From an uncultured Candidatus Thioglobus sp. (GTDB lineage Bacteria > Pseudomonadota > Gammaproteobacteria > PS1 > Pseudothioglobaceae): 64,000 bases of DNA. Each line of letters starts with the position of its first letter. Positions within the stretch are counted from its first letter, which is position 1. This document shows positions 58,006-64,000 of the stretch, piece after piece. The translations under genes were made by a program, and so were the position numbers. The stretch spans positions 1 through 64,000 of the forward strand of contig CAJQTG010000004.1 in assembly GCA_905618925.1 (NCBI GenBank), given 5' to 3'. The notes beneath the pieces were generated by a model. It had not been told where the DNA came from. It saw only the letters and a list, made by a program, of their open reading frames with translations, and did no database searches.

Positions 58006-58503
58006 ATGAAAATGAAAAAGTGTCGTCACTGTTCAGAAGAAATCCTACATTCAGCAAAGGTATGTCGTTTCTGTAAAAAGAAAACGGAAAAAAGTAACAT
58101 CTTATTAAACATGATAGGGTTAGGTGTTCTTGTATGGATTACTTACGGATTGTATCAACAAGGTTATTTTGATGGTTTATTCAATGGATCATCTTCAAAC
58201 AGTATAGGAAGTATTGAAGAAACAACCTGTACTGATCTTCAAGAATACACAATTGGTGAAAAACTTACGGATGGAACAGATACTTGGGAAATCTATGACA
58301 TAAGGGATTCTAAAGAAGAATCCAGAACAAATAATGAACTAGTTTGTATTGGTGAGTTAATGTGGGATGGAGTTAGTGGTGTTCACTTAAGAATGGAATT
58401 ATCTGAGAAAGGTGGGAAACAATGGTATGACTATAGAGTTGATGATGAGTTCATAACCATACTAAAACAGTTTGCTGACATGGTCGATGGAGATCTTAAC
58501 TAA
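58006..58503 (+). CDS. Zinc-ribbon membrane protein of unknown function
   Basis: A 165-residue protein starting with a zinc ribbon: CRHCSEEILHSAKVCRFCKKK, two CxxC knuckles within the first 25 residues. One membrane helix follows (LLNMIGLGVLVWITYGLYQ, about residues 34-52). The remaining 100 residues are outside, with a cysteine in TTCTDLQEYTIGEK and another in ELVCIGELMWDG that could form a disulfide. No named family is recognised. It lies 6 bases after the lipoprotein gene, so the two may be one transcript. Stop-to-stop overlap with the next gene is 8 bases. Confidence 0.6.
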   Translation: MKMKKCRHCSEEILHSAKVCRFCKKKTEKSNILLNMIGLGVLVWITYGLYQQGYFDGLFNGSSSNSIGSIEETTCTDLQEYTIGEKLTDGTDTWEIYDIRDSKEESRTNNELVCIGELMWDGVSGVHLRMELSEKGGKQWYDYRVDDEFITILKQFADMVDGDLN

Positions 58504-58957
58504 CCAATTCTAGTAATAAATCCAATACAACCCTACAATTTCTTTCAGTCATAATCACTACTGATTTAACATAACCATCATTGTCAACATTCACAACATA
58601 ATCACATCTTTTATCAGTACCGATACCATTGGTATTCAATTCCTTTATTAGATTGTATGATGGTACTTCCCAGTTTTCAACAATCCTTTGTAGATCCAAT
58701 GGATGTTGTTTTTCAACATAGTCAATAATCTTTTCTTCGAAGTAACTTAAATCAACATTCATATGATGTCGATTTGGTTGTACTTCCATCTCAACCCCAT
58801 TCCACATATCAATACTAACCATATCTAATGATCTTAGATCATCAATATGGATCTTATCTGTTACTTGGATACTATCCATTCTTATCATTCCCATTCTTAC
58901 TGTCCTCCATTTGTATTTATTAGATTGTTGGTATGTAAAGATATTCCTTAATACCAA
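58496..58957 (-). CDS. Hypothetical protein of the accessory element
   Basis: I do not recognise this 153-residue protein. It is acidic to neutral, with RTVRMGMIRMDSIQVTDKIHIDDLRSLD near the N-terminus and NVDLSYFEEKIIDYVEKQHP in the middle, and alternates strand- and helix-like stretches without membrane segments or cysteines in clusters. A possible later start is the ATG for MGMIRMDSI. It is the only minus-strand gene between the lipoprotein pair and the HUH gene, and its end overlaps the convergent zinc-ribbon gene by 8 bases. Confidence 0.5.
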   Translation of the reverse strand: MVLRNIFTYQQSNKYKWRTVRMGMIRMDSIQVTDKIHIDDLRSLDMVSIDMWNGVEMEVQPNRHHMNVDLSYFEEKIIDYVEKQHPLDLQRIVENWEVPSYNLIKELNTNGIGTDKRCDYVVNVDNDGYVKSVVIMTERNCRVVLDLLLELVS

Positions 58958-59037
58958 TTAAAAAAGATTGTTCTGGAAACACTAATTTGTATAAATATAT
59001 TTTATATATATGAAGTATTTATAGATTTGGGGGTTTT

Positions 59038-59496
59038 GTGTTGTTGTTGAGTGAACAATTAAAAATTGATGTTAAAAATTATTTGATTAACTTTGATGTT
59101 AATAATTCCTTTGGTGTCACCCTCACCCTTCAACAAGGAATTAAGAATCAAAAATTAGATAAGATTTCATCTTCACAAAACCTTAGACATTTCCTTAATG
59201 TCCTAAACCAAAAATGTTTTGGTAATCAATCTAAAAGATTTAACAAAAGATTGAAAGTATTACCAGTAATAGAAAGATCAAGTGGGAAAAGGTTACATTT
59301 TCATCTAACCCTAGAAAATCCTTTTCCCAATGATCCCAATAGGTTTTCCTATTTGATTAATTCTGTATGGAAGAAAACCAAATTTGGTCATAACCATATT
59401 CATATTAATTCAAATATTGATGAAGGTTGGAATGACTATATTACCAAGTTTGATCATAAGGATGATGAAGTAGATTGGATGAATTTCCATAGTTAG
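59038..59496 (+). CDS. HUH-type single-strand DNA endonuclease (Rep-like)
   Basis: A 152-residue protein with the three rolling-circle Rep motifs in order. Motif I is GVTLTLQQG near residues 26-34, motif II is H87-F-H89 in RLHFHLTLEN (the HUH metal site), and motif III is Y134 with K137 in WNDYITKFD (YxxK, the nicking tyrosine). Such enzymes nick one DNA strand and stay covalently attached. It has no helicase domain. It starts with GTG after a G-rich ribosome site. The relation to RAYT transposases or inovirus/plasmid Reps is not settled. Confidence 0.72.
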   Translation: MLLLSEQLKIDVKNYLINFDVNNSFGVTLTLQQGIKNQKLDKISSSQNLRHFLNVLNQKCFGNQSKRFNKRLKVLPVIERSSGKRLHFHLTLENPFPNDPNRFSYLINSVWKKTKFGHNHIHINSNIDEGWNDYITKFDHKDDEVDWMNFHS

Positions 59497-59591
59497 ATTT
59501 GATGATCATAGGATCCTTATCTAAACAATCTATTGACAATTTAACAATAACAAAAAGAAGTAAATTACTTCTTTATTAATTAATAGTACCC

Positions 59592-59903
59592 ATGTATAAA
59601 ACTAAACAAAACATAATCAAAGATCTAAACCAATATCATAATATTCTTAACTTCTTTATTAACTATTCCAGTAACTTATTAAAGAAGAAACATATATTAA
59701 GAAAACAACAATTACTTGAAGTTAAACATTACCTTATCACTAAAGGTCATTTACATTCTAAATACCATTACAGGTTATTAAATAGTTTTCTTAAACAAGA
59801 AAAAAATCTTAATTATATAAATATAACTGAACAACTCTATTCACTTGAGTTATTCAAGAAACAAAAGAAACAAGAACCACAATCCTATACTTTACCCATT
59901 TAG
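59592..59903 (+). CDS. Basic hypothetical protein
   Basis: A 103-residue protein, very rich in lysine, asparagine, leucine and tyrosine, predicted mostly helical (NIIKDLNQYHNILNFFINYS and LLKKKHILRKQQLLEVKHYL). The charge suggests nucleic acid binding, but no named fold is recognised. It is 95 bases after the HUH gene and 12 bases before the ribbon-helix-helix gene on the same strand, so these three could be one operon. Confidence 0.45.
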   Translation: MYKTKQNIIKDLNQYHNILNFFINYSSNLLKKKHILRKQQLLEVKHYLITKGHLHSKYHYRLLNSFLKQEKNLNYINITEQLYSLELFKKQKKQEPQSYTLPI

Positions 59904-59915
59904 AGGAAACAATTA

Positions 59916-60185
59916 ATGACCAACACCACAATGATGACAATGAACATTCCTAATCAAATTAAAGATGACTTCAAAACTGTATGTACATTTAACCAATCAA
60001 CAATGACATCTGAAATTGTAAGATTTATCAATAACTACATTTCACAAGAACATATTAAATTGAAACAATATCAAATCAGTAGTAAAGAATTGAATGAATT
60101 GAAACAAAGGAAACTAACACCAAAAACCCATTTCCATCCTCAACCTAGATCAATGAATCAAAAAACATGGGAAAACAGTTATTGA
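59916..60185 (+). CDS. Ribbon-helix-helix (CopG/Arc-like) DNA-binding protein
   Basis: An 89-residue protein. The first 45 residues fit a ribbon-helix-helix: a short strand (TMMTMNIPNQIKDDF), helix A (KTVCTFNQS) and helix B (MTSEIVRFINNYISQEH). The C-terminal half is basic and proline containing. It probably represses element genes or controls copy number, in the manner of CopG next to Rep genes of rolling-circle plasmids. It follows the HUH and basic genes on the same strand. Confidence 0.65.
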   Translation: MTNTTMMTMNIPNQIKDDFKTVCTFNQSTMTSEIVRFINNYISQEHIKLKQYQISSKELNELKQRKLTPKTHFHPQPRSMNQKTWENSY

Positions 60186-60273
60186 TGACTTCCAGAACTA
60201 CATTCTTGGTTATTTAGACACATTACCCATATAACTTAATTCCTTATCAATTAAAACTAACAAACGGACAGAT

Positions 60274-60543
60274 ATGATGACCTTAAAACGAAATATAGAA
60301 GAAAACCAAGATTACCTTGAAGAGGGGTTAAATCTAAGAACTGTATCTGGGGTAGTTTTGGTTGGAAAGATCCAAGGAAACAACAAACAACTAAAATCCA
60401 TTAGTTTAGTTAATCCTGAAAACGGACAGATTGACCCAACAAAACTTCAAAAGAAATTAGATCTTCTATCAGATCAAAATTTATATCTATCAATTCTTAC
60501 TGGATCACTTCAATTGTTGGGGAAGGGGAAAGGTAGAAGGTAG
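60274..60543 (+). CDS. Hypothetical protein
   Basis: An 89-residue protein of unknown function. It has a predicted strand-rich start after a charged N-terminus (RTVSGVVLVGKIQGNN), the segment LKSISLVNPENGQIDPTKLQKKLDLLSD, and ends with a glycine- and lysine-rich GKGKGRR tail. It lacks cysteines and membrane helices. It is 10 bases upstream of the NERD gene on the same strand, which suggests joint transcription with it. Confidence 0.5.
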   Translation: MMTLKRNIEENQDYLEEGLNLRTVSGVVLVGKIQGNNKQLKSISLVNPENGQIDPTKLQKKLDLLSDQNLYLSILTGSLQLLGKGKGRR

Positions 60544-60553
60544 AATACCTTTT

Positions 60554-61300
60554 ATGTTGAAAGGTTGGTTTGGGGAACAAAAAACAGAATTTAATTTATG
60601 GTTTAGTTTGGATAAAAAACTTTACCGTCGTTTCCATGATGTCATCATCCCATCTTCTAACGGTACAACACAAGTAGATCATATTCTTGTATCACCATTT
60701 GGATTGTTCATAGTTGAAACAAAAAATAAAACAGGATGGATCTTTGGATCTGAAACCCAATCTAAATGGACACAAGTTATTTATGGGAAAAAGTATTACT
60801 TTCAAAATCCTCTAAGACAGACACATAGACATAAAAAAGTATTATCTAAATTCCTTGATGTAAATGAATCAAATATTGAAACGGTGGTTTACTTTAATGG
60901 TAATTCTGAATTCAAAACTGAACTACCTTCAAATGTCTTATCTTACGGATTAGGTTCCTACATCAAACAATTCAATGAAACAGTTTTGTCTAATGATGAA
61001 ATTGAAAGGATATGTAATTTGTTAATTAATAATGAAGGTAAGATTTCAAAACAAGAACATCTTCAATCATTACATGACAGACATACATCTGATACTGTTT
61101 GTCCTTCATGTGGATCTGACTTAGTTGAAAGAACAGTTAAACAAGGATCAAGAACAGGTAACAGGTTTTTAGGATGTAGTAGTTATCCTAAATGTAAATT
61201 TTCAAAAGACATTAAAGTCAGTTATGAAAAAAGGAATCCTATTAATATTTGGATTGTAATCTTGGTTGTGATTGTTTTAATTGGTTTATCACAGATCTAA
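60554..61300 (+). CDS. NERD-domain nuclease with topoisomerase-type zinc ribbon and C-terminal membrane helix
   Basis: A 248-residue protein in three parts. Residues 1-110 are a NERD domain: GWFGEQ with E8, QVDHILVSPFGLFIVETKNK with D42 and E55-x-K57, and W72 and NPLRQ further on; this restriction-fold nuclease core should cut DNA. Residues 183-214 are a topoisomerase I-type zinc ribbon with C183, C186, C208 and C214. A hydrophobic segment (IWIVILVVIVLIGL) near residues 231-247 may anchor it. Its end overlaps the next, convergent gene by 12 bases. Confidence 0.83.
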   Translation: MLKGWFGEQKTEFNLWFSLDKKLYRRFHDVIIPSSNGTTQVDHILVSPFGLFIVETKNKTGWIFGSETQSKWTQVIYGKKYYFQNPLRQTHRHKKVLSKFLDVNESNIETVVYFNGNSEFKTELPSNVLSYGLGSYIKQFNETVLSNDEIERICNLLINNEGKISKQEHLQSLHDRHTSDTVCPSCGSDLVERTVKQGSRTGNRFLGCSSYPKCKFSKDIKVSYEKRNPINIWIVILVVIVLIGLSQI

Positions 61301-61720
61301 ATAATCTTTGAATTCTTCCTTAACATCAATACCAACTTTATTAGTTAGGTATTCATAAACATTGACGATACAGTCATAATAAATATCAGATAAGAAGTCA
61401 CTAATCAGATCATAATCTTTATGACCTGAATCAACCCACCATCTTGAATGTGGATCTTCTTCAACTTCATTCATTAGTTCAGAATCTAAAAACCTCAGAT
61501 AGTGTTTTTCTACATACATAATCCTGTGAATTAACATATGTAATGATTCGTCAAATGAACCATCTACTTTATTCATATAAAAGGAATCATCTGAAAATTT
61601 TGTATTGACCTTGTAATGAACAGTAGTTGATGACCAACCACCTGAATTTTCATCAAGAATCGTTGTCAATTCTTGTGTAACAAATCTAATTATTGAATGT
61701 TTAACAAAGTTATTCAACAC
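61289..61720 (-). CDS. Hypothetical protein coupled to the DNA polymerase gene
   Basis: A 143-residue acidic protein without a recognised family. Features are the start FVKHSIIRFVTQELTTILDEN, an aromatic and acidic middle (VEEDPHSRWWVDSGHKDYDLI) and a helical end (DFLSDIYYDCIVNVYEYLTN). Its start overlaps the DNA polymerase stop by 11 bases, so it is very likely translated with it. This position suggests a role connected with the polymerase, such as a regulator or accessory factor, but nothing in the sequence proves it. Confidence 0.55.
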   Translation of the reverse strand: MLNNFVKHSIIRFVTQELTTILDENSGGWSSTTVHYKVNTKFSDDSFYMNKVDGSFDESLHMLIHRIMYVEKHYLRFLDSELMNEVEEDPHSRWWVDSGHKDYDLISDFLSDIYYDCIVNVYEYLTNKVGIDVKEEFKDYLDL

Positions 61721-64000
61721 AAACCACCCTCTGACTCAATTCACAATCTTTATATTGTACAGAATCCAGATTCAATGTACTTTTCGTTGGTAAGAAATCC
61801 TCAATCACTAAATCAGGGAACACCAATCGTTTAACAAGATCTAATTTATCCCTTGTTAGTTGGGTATTTGGTGTTGAATGTTTTTCAAATGATGATTTCT
61901 TCCTATCATTATCAACATCTGACTTCTTACAAGGTATTCCCACAACATCATTTAATAGATATGTTAATTCTTTAGATGTTAGTTTTTTATCTTTGAAGAT
62001 GTATTTGGTCAATGGTGGTGGTGGGTTGTGAGGATAGTTATTAGTAGTTCCTGATCTTCTATGTTTATGTGAAACAATAAGATCCCTTCGTAACCGTATC
62101 AAGTCACCATCCTTCTTCTTCAAATACTTTTTGTTACTACTTGATAGTGATAGATTGGATTCAACATAGTTATTAAAATTTTGATAATCATCCATTGTCT
62201 TAAGACAATGATAACCCCCTTGATTATATTGATTCCATAACTCTCTGACCGTTAGAAAATCCTTGACCGATTCCCATGGTGTTGTTGAAAAGAAAAGATG
62301 ATTCTGATCAACAGTATCTTTATATTTGACGTTACTCATACCAACGAATAATGGTTTCCTTTTCCAATCGAATTCCATTGATAACCGTTTCTTCATATCC
62401 TTATGAACAAAATCGTAACCACCACGATATAAATCCTTAATACCTAACCCTAAAGTCATAGGTATTTGATCTGTTGGTTTCCTATGAAAGAACAATCTAA
62501 TGATTTCATCATTTTCTTCTTCCTTACCTAGAACATTTGGTAACTTGATTCCAGATTTTGCTAGGACAATCTTTTCATCATCCTTTGGTTTGGATGACCA
62601 ATCAGAATCAATGGATGGTTTTAATGTTGATTGACCTCTTGTCCTCCAACCTAGTAATTGTCTGACCTTATGTTTACTTTCAATCACATCATCCTTATTA
62701 ACCAACTTATCCCTACCATCCCTAAAGTAATTACACAAAACCCCATGAATCGAATCATCCATTTGTTGTTGTGTTGAATTGGTTAGGAATCCATCTGTCG
62801 TTACTGAAAACACATTTACATCAGATGGAAGATTATTCATGATCTCACCCAGTACCCCTCTGGAAAACGAAGTAATAAATGAAGAATAGATTGAATTTGT
62901 TATTTTGGATTCACCCAACTCTTTAACCCTATCACTTTTGAGATCATATACCCTTCGTTCCCTTAACCCTTGACCTGTTTTTCCATATATAGAATTCGAT
63001 ATTTCTTTCCAAAATAGATTCTCAACAGTTTTCTTCTTATGTTGATTCCTATTTTCTGAACAGTTCTTTAAGAATTCCCTAAAGATTCTATTGTTCTTAT
63101 CCTTAAATCTTTCTGATTCCCATGTCCATCCTTCAACCAATGTTAATTTACATCCTAATTTTTTAGACAATAGGATTTCAGATATATGACAAACAGATTC
63201 ACCAGTTTTTGGGAATATGATTCCTTCTTCTGTTCTTACTGGTAGTGTTGGATACCTTACTGATTTAGGGAATTCAAATTTAACAAAACAATAAGTAAGA
63301 TCAACTGGTTTAGAATCTAACATATCTTTAGTATCTTTAAGGATCCTCATTGAATCCCAATCAGGTTTACCAATCAATGACATGATCGTAGGATAACAAC
63401 CACTCAAATCAAAATCTGTCCATTGATCTTGATGTGATTGTCCAAACCAAAATTGTTCGTTCCTACCACCATGATATGAATCTGTTAGAAAATCCTGTCG
63501 GTAATATAAATCTTGTCGGTACTGTTCTGTTTTGTTGGTTATGTATCGTTGATGTTTTGTACTATATTTCTTATAAGTTTTTACATACTTACCAATCACA
63601 TCTAATCGATCTAAACCAACATTCAACCAATGTTGTTCAAGAAGGGATACACCAATGGATGATAGTGTTAATGGTAATTTGAATTGTTTTGGTTTTTGAT
63701 CATGAACTTTGTAATTCAATCTGATTAACCTGTTAACCCATTTCTGACAGATCTCACTATCCCTAATTCCGTATTTCCTAAAACTATCCCAATGATTCTC
63801 AAGATAAGTTTTCATATGGGTTTTGATTTCTTTTTCTTCTATTGAATCTTTACCTAGTTTGACTTTCTCATATCCTAACACCAATCCTAGTTTTTCTAAT
63901 GATCCACCTTGTTGTGGTGATATGTGAAGGGTATCCCTGACCTTGATCCTTACTTTGATATCTTCATTTGTTTCTGAATCATTCAGATCAAACGGTAGAT
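61710..64000 (-). CDS. Family B DNA polymerase, piPolB/pipolin-like (N-terminus beyond window)
   Basis: The frame is open to the right edge, at least 762 residues, so its start lies outside. At the edge the text DTLHISPQQGGSLEKLGLVLG resembles the N-terminal exonuclease region. Numbering from the TTG at 63884: motif A DLSGCYPT (159-166, D159), motif B K293 and NSIYG (297-301), motif C SVTTDGF (D364) diverged from YxDTD, and RTRGQ (414-418) where the primer-independent group has, as I recall, KTRG in place of KxY. A PolB of protein-primed linear elements is the alternative. No TTG start should be trusted. Confidence 0.78.
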   Translation of the reverse strand, partial: LPFDLNDSETNEDIKVRIKVRDTLHISPQQGGSLEKLGLVLGYEKVKLGKDSIEEKEIKTHMKTYLENHWDSFRKYGIRDSEICQKWVNRLIRLNYKVHDQKPKQFKLPLTLSSIGVSLLEQHWLNVGLDRLDVIGKYVKTYKKYSTKHQRYITNKTEQYRQDLYYRQDFLTDSYHGGRNEQFWFGQSHQDQWTDFDLSGCYPTIMSLIGKPDWDSMRILKDTKDMLDSKPVDLTYCFVKFEFPKSVRYPTLPVRTEEGIIFPKTGESVCHISEILLSKKLGCKLTLVEGWTWESERFKDKNNRIFREFLKNCSENRNQHKKKTVENLFWKEISNSIYGKTGQGLRERRVYDLKSDRVKELGESKITNSIYSSFITSFSRGVLGEIMNNLPSDVNVFSVTTDGFLTNSTQQQMDDSIHGVLCNYFRDGRDKLVNKDDVIESKHKVRQLLGWRTRGQSTLKPSIDSDWSSKPKDDEKIVLAKSGIKLPNVLGKEEENDEIIRLFFHRKPTDQIPMTLGLGIKDLYRGGYDFVHKDMKKRLSMEFDWKRKPLFVGMSNVKYKDTVDQNHLFFSTTPWESVKDFLTVRELWNQYNQGGYHCLKTMDDYQNFNNYVESNLSLSSSNKKYLKKKDGDLIRLRRDLIVSHKHRRSGTTNNYPHNPPPPLTKYIFKDKKLTSKELTYLLNDVVGIPCKKSDVDNDRKKSSFEKHSTPNTQLTRDKLDLVKRLVFPDLVIEDFLPTKSTLNLDSVQYKDCELSQRVVCVE

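Larger units (their letters stand above)
57256..64000. mobile_element. Pipolin-like integrated element with family B DNA polymerase (left part)
   Basis: From the glmS stop to the window end there are about eleven genes, mostly small orphans, none of housekeeping type. Included are a HUH endonuclease, a ribbon-helix-helix regulator, a NERD nuclease, and a large family B DNA polymerase resembling the primer-independent polymerases of pipolins. The base composition is slightly poorer in GC than the core by eye. No integrase or tail-side border is visible, so the element continues to the right. Alternatives are an integrated linear plasmid or a protein-primed virus. Confidence 0.65.

Noticed and set aside
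1-64000. CRISPR array or cas genes
   Set aside because: No regularly spaced direct repeats and no Cas-like proteins were seen. The NERD and HUH proteins do not resemble Cas1, Cas2 or casposases.

Overview
The window is AT-rich, tightly packed gammaproteobacterial DNA. Gene content points to a marine sulfur-oxidising bacterium of the SUP05 / 'Candidatus Thioglobus' type: dsrC-dsrM-dsrK sulfur-oxidation genes, a sodium-pumping decarboxylase (oadGAB), a Liv-type amino-acid ABC importer, a DNA photolyase, LPS genes (kdsA, kdsB, lpxK), and intergenic gaps mostly under 150 bases with many 1-8 base gene overlaps. The genus assignment is an inference from gene content; no marker-gene comparison could be run.

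Layout. 1-3966: a 5'-cut RutE-like nitroreductase, then HPP-family, EamA, methyltransferase, RarD-like and DUF4282 genes. 4107-9347: complete Liv-type ABC importer (livG-F-H-M, then a terminator, then the binding protein). 9426-11298: yciI, dapB, kdsA. 11376-14185: trpC, osmC-like, tRNA-Ser(GCU), phrB. 14209-21159: class IV aminotransferase, upp, oxidoreductase, thiG, bioF-bioH, purE-purK. 21156-26584: HExxH protein, glutaredoxin-like, folD, kdsB, a small ycaR gene, lpxK, lolC/E and lolD. 26624-28862: a patch of visibly higher GC with an S9 peptidase and yciH, probably acquired. 28895-32401: oadB-oadA-oadG, tRNA-Leu(CAA), infA. 32527-36418: unknown gene, hemD, CaCA antiporter, tsaE, amiC. 36437-40573: gltD-like, dsrC, dsrM, dsrK. 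40736-42051: rplS, xerD. 42068-49348: two GNATs, class V aminotransferase, greA, carB, carA. 49447-57255: thiS, prmA, alaS, mazEF, yciO, yciV-like PHP phosphatase and glmS.

The region from the glmS stop codon (57255) to the window end is different in character. It holds small orphan genes, a lipoprotein, a HUH single-strand endonuclease, a ribbon-helix-helix regulator, a NERD nuclease with a topoisomerase-type zinc ribbon, and a large family B DNA polymerase that runs off the right edge. The polymerase has motifs A, B and a diverged C, plus an RTRG motif resembling the KTRG signature that I recall for primer-independent PolB (piPolB) of pipolins. I read this as the left part of an integrated, self-replicating pipolin-like element placed exactly at the 3' end of glmS. 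The pairing of a HUH nickase with a PolB in one bacterial element is the most interesting feature here. The right end, and any integrase, lie outside the window.
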